This document shows positions 34,383 to 45,389 of a DNA stretch of 64,000 nucleotides, piece after piece. The translations under genes and the position numbers were made by a program. The notes beneath the pieces are model-generated. The model ran no database searches. It saw only the letters and a list, made by a program, of their open reading frames with translations, and had not been told where the DNA came from. Origin of the DNA: Micropterix aruncella (lineage: Eukaryota > Arthropoda > Insecta > Lepidoptera > Micropterigidae); the NCBI GenBank assembly GCA_944548615.1, contig OX155965.1, positions 23,426,256-23,490,255 on the forward strand, written 5' to 3'. How positions within the stretch are numbered: position 1 is the stretch's first letter; every line of letters begins with the position of its first letter.

Positions 34383-34477
34383 CTATATGGATAAATACAT
34401 TTACCAAAAATATCTCATCAAAAATCGTCATAGAAATAGTTATAAATACTTTTTGTAACGGCAGTCGCGTTTTTTAT

Positions 34478-35000
34478 TCATTTTAATATATTTACTTGTT
34501 TCCTACGTTCTTGTACGGAAGTAGGGAATTCCTTATAGTCAAATTGCTTATAGCTTTGGATGAGAGATTTCCTTTTTTCTTGACAATGGCCTCGGCCTTG
34601 GAAAGATTGAGTAGAGAAACTCATGGACATGAGGTTAGCTAGGCCGATATGAAGTTTGGATAAGAGTTTTGTGGATATTGCACTCAAAGCGTCACTGGGA
34701 TTAGGGGCTTTGTAGCTGGGCTTTTGTAGCTGAAGGTCGATCAATTATCTGAAAACGAGCTTATAAATAATCTGAAAAGAAGGGGTGATAAAATACATCC
34801 TTGGGTAACCCCACAGACAATCTTCGCCAAACTGCATTTCACCGATACCCGTTGCTCGCGATCATACAAATAAGAATGGAGGCAAACCTCGGTCGAAGAC
34901 GATATTTTTAAATTGTGTAAGTGAGCTAGAAGCAGGTCAATGCCAACAGAGTTGAAGGCGCTGTTGAAGTCGAAGAAAATTAGGACAGTCATCTGGCGAA
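34478..35000 (-). pseudogene. LINE reverse-transcriptase fragment
   Basis: Minus strand 34992-34741: LIFFDFNSAFNSVGIDLLLA (palm with the first catalytic Asp) through CGVTQGCILSPLLFRLFI. It then shifts to another frame (DLQLQKPSYKAPNPSDALSA) where the YADD box should lie; the YAD residues are lost. Clade resembles CR1/Daphne-like. Degenerate. Confidence 0.75.
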
Positions 35001-35635
35001 GGTCGATATAAACGCGAAAATCATTAGTGATCTCTGCTATGTTACGTTTGTTTCTTTGATTTTAAAATGGTTAATTCCGGTGTTTGCTCCTTCCCTGTAT
35101 CTGGCAACGCATCAAAGTCGGCAGTAAATGGTTTCTTTGCCAATCGATGAAGTGCTGGGATTTAATGCATGCATGCACGGGAAGGAATTTAATAATCTGG
35201 CATTGAAAGTAGGTCTTAAACGCAACATTTATTGTATAGTGTAGTCCGATATATCTATAGGTCTAATAAACCCATTTTTTTTGCATTTATTTTTCTTTAA
35301 AAAAATCTGAATGATACACGGTATTATATACCTACCTTCCCAAATAACGTCTTGGTAAAGCGACATACAATGGCTCGCTGTTCTAGGTATTGGCGATAAT
35401 AAGTGCGATAATTTATTTTTCGATTTTCAAACTGTTTTGTTTTCTTCTCTTCGACTTAATTGACTTTCCATCGGCTATAATAATAGCGATTTTCAGGTTC
35501 GATATTATTTATTTTTTTTATTTTCAACCCATCATTTTGAATTATGTATATTATGAAACTCGTATACCACTAAAGATATTCAGAAATGACTTCTATCAAA
35601 GTTAGAAGCATTATTCTCAGGATTGTGAGCCACTT
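35001..35635. other. No recognisable feature
   Basis: AT-rich interval; only short frames without known domains. Confidence 0.35.
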
Positions 35636-36270
35636 TTACTTTACCGGCCTGCCAACCGACGAGGAGGTAAAGTATTGTAAACGCGAAAATTCTTTTTTCC
35701 GAGATGAAGACGGATATATACATTTCAAGCCCCCCAGAGACGATTAAGAACATAATTTCCAGACTGAAGTCTGTCTGTGTATCTGTCTTTGTGTATTTCA
35801 CGATAGAGCCCAAACGCTTCATCCGATTGAGCTTGAAGTATGGCATGCAGGCATAATTTGGTCATAGCAAGTAGTTGAAATCGGTCCACGAGTGGGCGCG
35901 CTAGTCATACCTCTTTCTTGAAATATTTGACTTAAAAACTTGAAATTCAGTACACATATTATGCCTTGTTGGGCCTAAAAGACATTGTAAAATTTTGATT
36001 GGAATATCTTATTTACAAGCGACACAAATATGTTTACAAAGTACGCCATATTTAAGAAAATACTATATCATATTGGAAATTACCATTTTAATAACCACGT
36101 AAAATACTAGAAATATAGTTCGAAAATACTACTAAAATTCAACGAAAATACTGCTGAGGGGTGGGTGACGGTGGGTGGGAGTTGAGGGTTGGCGGGGGTT
36201 GCGGGGTGGGGGGTAGCTATCTACTTGCCGGGAAGGTCTTGGGGTGACCCAACCGTCCGTTTTTTGTCCA
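35636..36270 (+). repeat. Interspersed repeat family C, most complete copy
   Basis: Begins TTACTTTACCGGCCTGCCAA and GAGGTAAAGTATTGTAAACG. It continues through CCAGACTGAAGTCTGTCTGT, ATCCGATTGAGCTTGAAGTA and GGCATGCAGGCATAATTTGG to an AT-rich segment, then a G-rich end with TTGCCGGGAAGGTCTTGGGG. About 635 bp, non-coding. Copies elsewhere: 9600, 10735, 30672, 31140, 45390, 47300, 48945. Ends are not inverted repeats and no target duplication was found, so the class is unknown. Confidence 0.7.
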
Positions 36271-37035
36271 TTCTAGCTTTAATAATAACGGAGTTTAAAA
36301 AGTATAAAATTTTCAAATTAGAACATTTTTAATTAAAAAACCGCTAAAGATGTTAATAATGGATGTAGGTAAGCAACAGTTGTAGGAAACGTCATCGGAA
36401 TTCCTATTTATTTAAATTTCTAAGACCATTATTAAAGGATTTTTTTAAAATATGAAAAGGCCACCATTTTCAAACAAAACGGCGTTTATCTCTAATCAGG
36501 TTTCCAAATGTGTAGTTTCTTAGAAGCAATGGGTATCTACAGACACACGCACACACATACACACACAGACATTTTCCAGAAATCGCTGTTTTGGATACCC
36601 AGGATGTCATAACGTGGAGCTCCGGTGAAAACACGAATTTTAAACTTTGCTCGAAATATGATGTTTTTTTGGGGGAGTAAAAAAATGGATATTGAATCTT
36701 CTGATACATCCCAAATACGCATCGACCTATGGAGAATCCAAATCGAGTATTAGTTTGCTTTCGACCAAAATTGGAACCTGTGTAATTGCTGTTTAAACAC
36801 ACTGGCCACTTTGAACTTAGATAACATGGGTTTGAGTTGAAATTTCAAATTAAAATAAATTTTAAGTCAAGGCCTTTTTAGAATCAGCTATTTATTTGTC
36901 TTTCTGTCGTTTGTTTTTGCTCAAATATTTTCGTTTGTGCAACCATAGTAAAGATAAAAATTTGCATTATTTGCAAATATGAGAATCTGTACCGGTGTTT
37001 TTTATTACAGCTTCTTGCAGTCTGGCTTTACAGTT
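36271..37035. other. No supported gene
   Basis: AT-rich, with a (CA)n stretch at 36541-36566. The minus frame KNIIFRAKFKIRVFTGAPRY looks repeat-like but is unassigned. Confidence 0.35.
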
Positions 37036-37428
37036 ACCGTCAATGTGTACTGATAAGAACTGCAAAAAATGATGAAGAAGCTCGTGATTAAATAACCGAG
37101 CCTGGTCAATCGCTCATCGCCTCTGCATCTGCATGACAACGTCTAACCACAGATTTCACTGCAAACGGTCGCAAAGTTGCAGAAGTTGCGGTTGGAGACT
37201 TTTGGTCACCCACCGTACTTGCCAGACCTTGCTCCAGTAGAGTTTAGTTTTTTTCAGAATTTAGTTCACTTTTTACAAGGGAACAAAATCAACTTTGAAG
37301 AGTCTGTGATAAACGCCTTCAAAGCATTCATTGGTTCCTGTCTACGAGAGTTTTATATCAGAGGAATTAAGCAACTCCCATTAAAATCACAAATCTGCTT
37401 AGATAATATGGGTCAATATTTCTATTAA
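37036..37428 (+). pseudogene. mariner transposase pseudogene, C-terminal part
   Basis: One continuous frame, without frameshift but with four stop codons, reads ELQKMMKKLVIK, LVNRSSPLHLHDNV (second catalytic Asp), LQKLRLETFGHPPYLPDLAP and ends QLPLKSQICLDNMGQYFY. This is the end of a mariner-type transposase. Where mariner has the third catalytic Asp (LAPSD) this copy has LAPVE, so Asp is replaced by Glu. The N-terminal half and inverted repeats are missing. Confidence 0.85.
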
Positions 37429-38076
37429 TTAAATATATATTTTTAATATGTAGTTTTTGGCCATAAATTTTCTTTATAGAACAGCTACTTCATAGGTAAG
37501 GACCCAATACCTCAGCTATTATTATTTATTAGTTTCAAATAGTATTCAAGGGCATTACAGATGAATCCGATTCGCCCTTGATTATCAAAGCTAGAGTGTA
37601 AGTCTAAAAATAAATGACTTACATAACTAAATTAATGCTAACATTGAACAAGAAAAAAAAACATAAAAATATAAAACTAAATAAAAGACAGATTATGATA
37701 AACATGACATAGCAGGGAGTTGCCTTTTTAGCTGCCAAAGGGATATACAAAAGATATCTATTTCTGTGGGTAAGGAATTAAGAAGAGCTATAACACTTCC
37801 CACTGGCCTGTCTACAAAAATATTTGTACGGTGGTACGGCACATTAAACAATAGATGCGATCTCCTAGCTGTGTAATTTACCGGTACGTACAATTCAAAC
37901 TTACATAGTATCTCTGGCAAATAAATAGTTCCTTGAATTAATTTATATGCAAATATAATTAGTGAAATATATCGACGCGTTTCAAGACTGTTGTATCCTA
38001 CCATTCCTAGCACAAAATCGGACGGAAATGAGTATGGATAAATATTGTATTTTCTGTAATAAAGATATCTTAGAAA
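37429..38076 (-). pseudogene. LINE C-terminal fragment with 3' UTR
   Basis: Minus frame 38013-37693 has RRYISLIIFAYKLIQGTIYL, VPVNYTARRSHLLFNVPYHR and SVIALLNSLPTEIDIF, the C-terminal region of CR1/Jockey-like LINEs. The AT-rich 3' UTR extends to about 37500. A GC-rich element inserted at its 5' side (38077). Confidence 0.75.
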
Positions 38077-38302
38077 TGGGAGTTAATGGGCCCTTGCTGA
38101 GTTGGCCACGAAGACCAATTCTGTTCAGGGTTGGTCACACTCACGGGTCAACACCCATCCGACGGCCTCCACGCATGAAGTGCGAGCCTGGGTAGGACTC
38201 TGGCCTTGGTCAGTTTCCCCTGGGAATCAAACTTCTGGCGCTCCTGGACGGTCTGCGCACCGTGCGGCGTAAGCCAATCGACTGTGCACTCTGACTAACA
38301 GT

Positions 38303-39363
38303 TAAGAGTTTCAAGGCGATAGGTGAGGGCAGCAAACCCCGCCCACCGCCCGGGCAGTTATAACGACGAGGGTCGTCTTGTCTGCCCGGGATATCGTGCT
38401 ACGACAACCCTGCGCGTACCAGAAGGGTAAAACGCGCAGGGGGTGAAATAGGGTAAACCACCCCCCCCCGTACCGCCCCGAGAACCCATTTATTCAAAAA
38501 AATAAAAGGTATTTACAAAAAAAAAAAATACAAAATATTACAAAATTTTACGAGAAAAGAAACAACAATATCGTAAATTTAGGAGCCGGTAATCGGGGTA
38601 GAGGACGCTCCAGAACAATGAAGGTGAAAGCGCACTGTCCGTGGGCAGGTCTCGGAGCAGCCACGGGGGGGAGGAATCCCTGGATCCTGCAAAGAACGAA
38701 ACGCCCCTCGGGGCGGTAAAGAGACGGACACAAAGACGGGCACTTCGGGCTGGAAGAACCCGCCGAATCACGCCACCAAGGAAGAGGGTACCCCCTGGGG
38801 GGTATCCCGAAGCCTCATGCTTTCCCAAGAAGCCACCCAGTGCCCCACAAACTCGCCAAACGACTGGAAGCAGCTCCTACAACTGACCAAATCCGGGTAC
38901 CAACTCGGAGAACGCCCAACGCACGCGCCCACTGCATCCATCAATTTCTCCCGTGCAGCCGCTAGAATTGGGCAAGACCAAATTACGTGTTCCGCAGCTT
39001 GGCGACCATACCCACAGGCGCACCGGGGGTCATCGGCAAGTCCAAAGTCAAATAGTTTGGCTCTGAACTCTCCGTGGCCCCCAACCAGCTGCGTGGTATG
39101 GTGGTCGAACCGCAGAAACGAATTTGCCATCCGCACTGCAACGGACGGGAAAAAGCAATGGGTGAGGCGGCCCGTACCCCCGGCGTCCCATCTAGCCTGC
39201 CAGACACGCAAGGACTCCACCCGAATCAGGCGGGCAAACTCCCCAGCTCGGTGCGCCACCGGGTCGATCGATAGGCCATGAAGGACTACCGGCTCGCCCC
39301 GGCGGTACCGCGACAACGCTGCACGCTCCAGAATCTCCAGGTCAATCGGCAGAACGCCAGCAG
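38303..39363 (-). mobile_element. R1-clade LINE, 5' truncated, with 15-bp target duplication
   Basis: Flanked by ACTCTGACTAACAGT at 38288-38302 and again at 39364-39378. The minus strand encodes the ORF2 C-terminus (39363-38768). The 3' UTR below 38768 lacks a poly(A) tail and matches 32400-32633. R1-clade elements typically make about 14-bp duplications and are often site-specific; here the site is within a GC-rich repeat. Confidence 0.8.
38768..39363 (-). pseudogene. R1-clade ORF2 C-terminal fragment with CCHC finger
   Basis: Open from the 5' truncation point. It contains ILERAALSRYRRGEPVVLHG, RVWQARWDAGGTGRLTHCF, QLVGGHGEFRAKLFDFGLAD and the CCHC-type finger CACGYGRQAAEHVIWSC, all hallmarks of the region after the RT in R1-clade ORF2. 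The stop falls after DTPQGVPSSLVA. Endonuclease and RT are lost, so it cannot be active. The remaining frame is undamaged, which suggests a fairly recent insertion. Confidence 0.8.
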
Positions 39364-39765
39364 ACTCTGACTAACAGTCGGGGGAGTCTGGAAGCAGTAC
39401 TGTTTCCTATAGAGCGGGGGTGGTTGCTGACCTTACGGCGACTGCTCTTGAAACGACCATCGGCCATCCGATCCTGGGTGAACAGCCGGGCAAAGGACGC
39501 TGTGGTCAGCGATAGATTCGGTATTCACCGTTTCACCGCTTCGTAAGGCAGAAGACCGCGCAAGCGACCACGAACTCGGAACCAATCGAGAGACCGGAGT
39601 AATCTGGGCTTACTCTTACGGGCTTGTGATGTAGCTAGATGGTGGACTGTTTTTGTCCCAAGTCTTCTACGTTCTCTCCAGGGAGATAGAACGACTAATC
39701 GTTAAAACTTCCTGAGGTGACGGGCTCGCCCGCTGTAGTCGACAACCCAAGTTATATCTTAAAAA

Positions 39766-41200
39766 TTTTCTTTGAATACGCTCTACCATCTACTCATCCA
39801 TCTATTGTTGGATCTATCGATCTATGGACTGTTGGATCAGCTATCGACTATTACGTTGGATTGGCTATTGAGGTCACCTCTTCTACTACACTTTTGCCAG
39901 CACCAACCCCATATTACGAGAAAGTAAAAATACTCGTACGTTTACATTGGTGAAATCTTCTCAGTCTGTAATAGCGTTGGTCGATACGAGTATCGGTGTA
40001 TAAACAGAAATATGCTCTGTTTGCTGGCGCCTGCTTTGCGCATGAGTCACTATCCACCCAAGATCTGTCGACCCTGAACGTGCAACGAAGACAGATTAAT
40101 CGAGTGAGATAGATCAGTTTTAATGGTGATTTACTTCACTTCTGCCAGAATCCGTGATAACAATTTGAATTTGTTTTTTCAGCGGCTAGAAAACCAGCCG
40201 TTACGACTCGAGAGTTATAGCGCAAACAGAAATGAACGATTTCAACATTATAACCCTAGAATGTGTCTGATTCCTGGTATAACCAGTACTGAATAACCCT
40301 ATAATGTTGACGCCCTACAACAGAGGTTTTTTTAAGTGTGACGCGATCCACTTCGGAAACCTGTATACATCTCTAGTGGGGTGCGAAAAGTCTTGAAAAT
40401 TAACCCAAGATAGCTAACGCTCTAAACTACTATGATAAGCTAACCATTCGATATTTTTTTTTTTGAATGTGTTGTTTTATTTGACGATATTTTTTTGAAT
40501 GTGTTGGTTATCAAAATTTTATTATAGTTTTCTCAAGGTTATTGTATTTAAAGAAAATATGGGATATAAGTGAAAGGTAATTATTACAAAAATGAATATT
40601 TATTGACCTTTTATTTACCTTTTATTTACTAAGTCACAAATCTTAAATGGCATATGTTTATTTGATATCAATATGGTACTTATATTTACAGTGAATAAAT
40701 CAGGAACTATTGTATAGAAAGTTAGTTTTTTTTCTTTGGTATTAAATATATAATTAGATTACAAAACTTATAAATGAACGTTAATTCTCAAATTACTTAG
40801 ATTTTTTATTACTTAGACCTTAGATTATCAGTTTAAATGTGACGCTTCAAGCTGTTTACAAACATATAAGTATGCGGTAGGTATCTTACATACAAAATTA
40901 CTTATGGTTGACTGTAAGATATCGCTATAGCGATAAAACCGTCATTTGTGCATAAATTGTCTTTTTTTATAAAACCAGTGTAATATTCATTAACTTATGT
41001 TTTTATAGCACAATAAAGTTATTCTATTCTATTCTTTACTTATCGGCTAAACGCGACTACCAGGCGACGCAGTCTAGCGGTGTGTGGGTAAAATAATTAA
41101 AAAGGGATAGAGGGATATTTAATAGATGCTCGTCGTTTTGACGAACGTTAGCTCCCTAATAGTACATAGTCATATTTTCAGATTCGAATTATCAAGCTTC
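39766..41200. other. No supported gene
   Basis: Includes a small inverted motif (CTGGTATAACCAG at about 40275) within AACATTATA...TATAATGTT flanks at 40226-40312, and otherwise AT-rich sequence. No recognisable frames. Confidence 0.35.
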
Positions 41201-41340
41201 TTACGAACGAGTGGCGTAACTAGACAGTGGACTATTTTCGTCACAAGTCTTCTACGCCCACCTCACGGGAGACAGAACGATCAAATATCGATAAAACTTC
41301 CTGAGGTGACGGGCTCGCCTGTTGTACTTGACAGCTCCAG
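41201..41340 (+). repeat. GC-rich repeat family, short 5'-truncated copy
   Basis: Only the last 135-140 bp of the family is present (GAGTGGCGTAACTAGACAGT to CTTGACAGCTCCAG). Flanks TTATCAAGCTTC and TTGTCAAGTTTC form an imperfect duplication of about 12 bp. A strongly 5'-truncated insertion with the standard 3' end. Confidence 0.65.
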
Positions 41341-41534
41341 TTGTCAAGTTTCGTTGGCATATTCACCTACCATATTTCAATAGCACTGAAGCCTCAATTT
41401 AAAGCTGCACGTCGAGATCTCAAATATAATAAATAAATCACCATAATACTTTTAAAGCGTATCAGCTTTCGAAATGAAAGATGCAAGGAAAGCCGCCTAA
41501 CTTTTCGTCTTTCTACAACATTGTCTGAAGACAG

Positions 41535-41656
41535 GTGGAACCTCTGATAACGAGCCCCTCTCATAACGAGTATGGGAAAAATTGTTTCGCTTAACGAGTG
41601 TTTCGCTTAACGAGTAAGAGTCTGGAACGAATTATGCTCATTATGAGAAGTTCCAC
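41535..41656. mobile_element. Short pogo/Tc1-type MITE
   Basis: GTGGAACCTCTGATAACGAG and GAGAAGTTCCAC at the two ends form inverted repeats. The interior repeats TTTCGCTTAACGAGT twice. Only 122 bp; TA duplication not evident. Confidence 0.6.
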
Positions 41657-41729
41657 ATGCAATCGTACGGGTCATAATAGAAGACCCCCCCCTCGCGCAT
41701 GACACTTCCTAAAATTTTTTTTTTTTTAG

Positions 41730-41945
41730 AAACGATAAGAAAATGGCCGTAATCAGTAGTAGCATTAGACGGAACATGCACGAAACGTACTATCTTAGAA
41801 CCGCCAAGAGAGGAATGGAGAAGAAACTTTGAAGTTCAGCCAGGCGATTGCATAATTATATCATTGCTGGCTCTTCAAAGAGATCCGAGATATTGGGAAA
41901 ATCCTGACGTTTTCGATCCAGAGAGATTCAACGATGAGAATATAG
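41730..41945 (+). pseudogene. Cytochrome P450 exon remnant (clan 3-like)
   Basis: After a T-tract and TAG acceptor-like site (41721-41729) one frame reads RKWP, a TAA stop, SVVALDGTCTKRTI, then FEVQPGDCIIISLLALQRDP and YWENPDVFDPERFNDEN. This is the P450 block between the K-helix/beta-1-4 segment and the PERF motif, with CTK and QPGD in the positions usual for CYP6/CYP9-type enzymes. The haem-binding Cys exon is not adjacent. The internal stop, and Gly where Arg is usual before TCTK, mark it as a pseudogene or detritus exon. Confidence 0.8.
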
Positions 41946-43283
41946 GCTTAATGTTACAACATCCCCTAATGTTAAGTAATACAGTGATATATTTACTTCC
42001 ATAGATACAGAGGGCTACTTAAATATAATCTGTTAAACCACGACTGCTTTCAAGATTAACAATGATTTTTTGAATAAAGACTCAAAAAAAACATTGTTTT
42101 TTTATGTTCTTCCCCGATAGGTATATTTGTTTTTTATTAGCTAAATGTATACAGCATATTCATTATATAAAAAAAACATTTTGTAAATTAACATTAATAT
42201 AGCCATTAATACATTTCAAATTAGCAAATAATATAAAGCACCTATTTAAAAGATAATAATTTTATAACCTTTTTTTAAAGAAAAAAGGAAAAGAGGAAAA
42301 AGAAGCATTTCTAAATTTAAATGTAAAAGTACAATAGGGGAATGGAAATGGAAGGGAGGGATTGTTATAACACTAAATGGCCATAAATGGCCATACATAC
42401 GTATACTATTGACATAAGTAGTGCGTATTTTATAAATATTTAAATTAATTATCATTCCTGAGCTTTTCTTCGACTGCGTGAAGAAAAGGCTTCCTGTCCA
42501 GAGAAAAAATGTCAAGGTCATTAAACCTGTTATTAAAAGAGGTGAGTAACCGTATCATAGTAGAGTTGCTGAAGTGGCTTGTATTGCATCTGAGCACGTG
42601 AAACAAACGAGAAACTCGGGTACTTCTGGGGGGGCATATTTCCTATACTTCCCCGATAGGTATTCAATTGAATTAAATGATGCATATATCTATCAGAGAT
42701 TTTTTTCGTACTATAAATCTATTTATTTGCATTGCATGTGCAGATGCATTGAAAGTTGAATATATTTTAATATTACCCAATGATATATATAAATAAATAC
42801 AAACGGAGCTGCCATGGAATTCACCGACCGGAGTCGGGCCCATCATAATGATTCTTTGAAAATATTTTGCTTACAAATATTGCTTCCATTAATAATTATC
42901 GTTTGCTTAATATAGTTTTTTGTTTTTATACATACCTACATTAAAAATAAATCTTTAAAAAAAATGACTGAAACACGTCGTCCTGGTTTTGAAAAATTGT
43001 ATCATCGCCCATAGTCATAAACTATTTTGTCATCCTTGTTTCAATGAAATCCATTGAAGTTTGCTGAATAAAATAATTTTATATTTTTACCATTGTTATC
43101 CTTATGAAAATTAAAAAAATACTGTGTGACATTGGTGTTTTAATTTACTTTTATCCTTGTCTATACGTCCACTAAAAATATTTTTTCTAGTTCAAATGTA
43201 AACCCCACAAAAGTCAATGGAGTTGGTATAACCCAATTACATGTAATGCACGAACGTCATGGCTGAGTCTAAAATGCATTATA
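41946..43283. other. No supported gene; AT-rich
   Basis: A GT-donor-like GTTAAGT follows the P450 remnant at about 41970. The motif TTCCCCGATAGGTAT occurs twice (42111 and 42649). No P450 haem-loop exon or other gene found. Confidence 0.35.
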
Positions 43284-43657
43284 TTGTAGAACTCTAATTA
43301 TCCGAATCAATTGGGACCGGACCCCATTTGGATAATTGAATCTATTCCGAAAAAGGATCTATTTTAATTAATTATTGTACATAGTATGTTTAAATTGGGA
43401 GAAAAAACTATTTAATATAAAAATTTATTATCAATATTAATATCAATTAAATGTAAAGGCTGCACTTTTACATATTCAGCGTACTTAGAAAGTGCTGTAT
43501 GTCAGTACATCATCCCCAATAACGATAGCGCGCGTAGACAGAATCATTGTATTGCGAATCGCAGTATAAGTGTCCGTCCTAATTGTTTTCCGTTTTAATT
43601 TAGGATAATCAGCGATTCGGATAGGTAGTCGGAGTTCGGATAATTGGAGTTCTACTG
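43284..43657. mobile_element. Tigger/pogo-type MITE
   Basis: Left TTGTAGAACTCTAATTATCC and right GGATAATTGGAGTTCTACTG are inverted repeats, bordered by TA (43282-43283) and TA (43658-43659). The CAGTAGAACTCCAATTATCC-type terminus is characteristic of pogo/Tigger. 374 bp, non-coding. Confidence 0.8.
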
Positions 43658-43897
43658 TATATCATGCACGGACAGTCAACGTGTGAAACTATTTAAGACA
43701 ATATTCCATCGGGTCTACAACTGCTTTGTAGGTAGTACATTATCAGAAGCCTAGCGTTGTTTACTTGCATATCGCTCTACCACAACCAATCTCCCTAATT
43801 TTACCGATTATGTGGCACATGAATTGAATACATTCCAGTATTCGGGTAGATGTTTTGTGTAGTTAGATATCCAAGAGATCGGTGGCTCGGATTACAC

Positions 43898-44060
43898 GAC
43901 TCTGTGGCTTAGTGGCTTAATGTCGCCTGATCTTACATTGTAAGGTTCCGGGTTCGATTCCCGGCTGGGTCTCCATTTTCTGTTGGGCTACAATTAACGG
44001 AATTGCATTTTAATTCTGACCATCGAATGTTAAAGAAGACACACAGAGCCAGTGAAATTC
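43898..44060 (+). repeat. tRNA-derived SINE with intact promoter boxes
   Basis: A tRNA-like head carries an A box (TGGCTTAGTGG) and a perfect B box (GGTTCGATTCC). The acceptor ends GACTCTG/CTGGGTC nearly pair. It continues into a non-tRNA body (CAATTAACGGAATTGCATTT) shared with 9370 and 27295. No anticodon arm that folds well, so it is a SINE, not a tRNA gene. Confidence 0.7.
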
Positions 44061-44396
44061 GAAAACTGTGGTATCTTTCTGACCAAACTTCGAGAAATCG
44101 CGAAATTGAATGAATGAATTAATATGAAATGATAAAATCAATGACGGAACTAAATCTCCAATTGAAATATAGAAATAAATTCACGCACGTGTTGAATGTT
44201 GTAAAAGTAGCGATGACTAATCCACCATTTGATTCCGTCGATCAGCGTCTGTACATCTTTTACGATGATTCGTGCAGTTCATTTCACGTAATGATCGTAT
44301 GCGCGTACGATCGAACGCATTGAGGTACGATACGACACTTTTCAGGTAGGTAAAATAAAATCGTAGTAAAAACATATTTTCAAAACAAGCTTTGTT
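44061..44396. other. No recognisable feature
   Basis: A short frame of 64 codons has no known domain. Confidence 0.35.
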
Positions 44397-45065
44397 AAAA
44401 TGCTCTGTCCCGAGCCAACCCCGGGTGCAGCATCCATGTCATAGTGTAAGGGGCTCCTAGACGATCAAGCATGCTAGTCAAGCATCACGTCGCGGGCTGG
44501 GAAGGGATCGTAAACCACAGGAAATATACAAATATTTTTTTGTAATATTTACCAAAAATGCCTAATTTTGTAGTTTATACCAGGGAGTCACGTTAATTAG
44601 ACGTAATTGATTGATGAATGATTGACTCCCTGGTATAAAACTACACAATTAGTAAATATTTAAAAAAAAATGCATATTTCCTGAGGTTGACGATCCCCTC
44701 CCAGCCCGGGACGCGATGCTTGACAAGCATGATTGATCGTCTAGAGAGCCCCTAACTTAGAACAGGCTATCATAATTGAGTGCATATATAAAATATCGTT
44801 TATGTGTTGATGACCGTTGAGGAGTCCCCTCATCGGAAGCCAACTCTGGGTGCAACAGCCCTGTCGCGATGAAACTTAGAACGGGCTATGATAATTGAAT
44901 ACGTATACAAAATTTCGTTTCTGTGCTGTTGACCGTTGATGAGTCGCCTCGTCGGGAGGTAACCCTGGGTGCAGCAGCCATATCATTGTGAACTTTAGAA
45001 CGGGCTATCATAATTGAATGCGTAAACAAAATTGTGTGTCTTTGCTGTTGACATTGGAAGAGTAT
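44397..45065 (+). repeat. 122-bp satellite-like tandem repeat interrupted by a MITE
   Basis: Units share AACTTAGAACGGGCTAT, AATTGAATGCGTA, GTTGACCGTTGA and CTGGGTGCAGCAGCC. Unit starts fall at about 44755, 44873 and 44995, so the period is roughly 120 bp. A partial first unit (44397-44446) is separated from the rest by the MITE at 44450-44752. Confidence 0.8.
44450..44752. mobile_element. Harbinger-type MITE, copy 3
   Basis: GGGGCTCCTAGACGATCAAG on the left, with the complementary right end GATCGTCTAGAGAGCCCC. It is flanked by TAA (44447-44449) and TAA (44753-44755). Comparison with the neighbouring satellite units confirms the insertion point. 303 bp, non-coding. Confidence 0.82.
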
Positions 45066-45389
45066 CCGGAGTCGATCTGGGCGTAGAATCACCTCATGTT
45101 CACCATAAAATGCATTGTCATCGGTACTGAACCAACATGCAAAATTTCAACTTCAGATGATAAGAGAAAGTGGTTTTAATTCAGCTTGCAAGATTTAACC
45201 TAAACAAACTAACAGACATTGCAAGATAAATAAAAGCTTGTAATAAATACCAGGAGAGAACCTTTCCGATGAGGTGTTTCCTTAATATCAGGCTTTTTGA
45301 CTGAGGATTCACCTTATTTGTAGTGTATGTAGTGAGATCATTCATGCGTCCATTGTTTACAGATTAATTAATGACTTTCTGTAATTTTT
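45066..45389. other. No recognisable feature
   Basis: Moderately AT-rich; no frame, repeat or inverted structure that I could support. Confidence 0.35.

Larger units (their letters stand above)
38077..39753 (+). mobile_element. GC-rich non-autonomous element, complete copy, split by an R1-clade LINE
   Basis: 5' end TGGGAGTTAATGGGCCC at 38077 and 3' end GCTGTAGTCGACAACCCAAG. Flanks ATATCTTAGAAA (38065-38076) and ATATCTTAAAAA (39754-39765) are a 12-bp target duplication with one mismatch. The element inserted into a LINE fragment and was later cut by 38303-39363. Excluding that insertion and one duplicated 15-mer it is about 600 bp. Plus orientation, non-coding. Confidence 0.75.

Noticed and set aside
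43898..43975. A tRNA gene
   Set aside because: A and B boxes are good, but the anticodon arm does not fold properly and the same body follows at other loci, so it is a tRNA-derived SINE.
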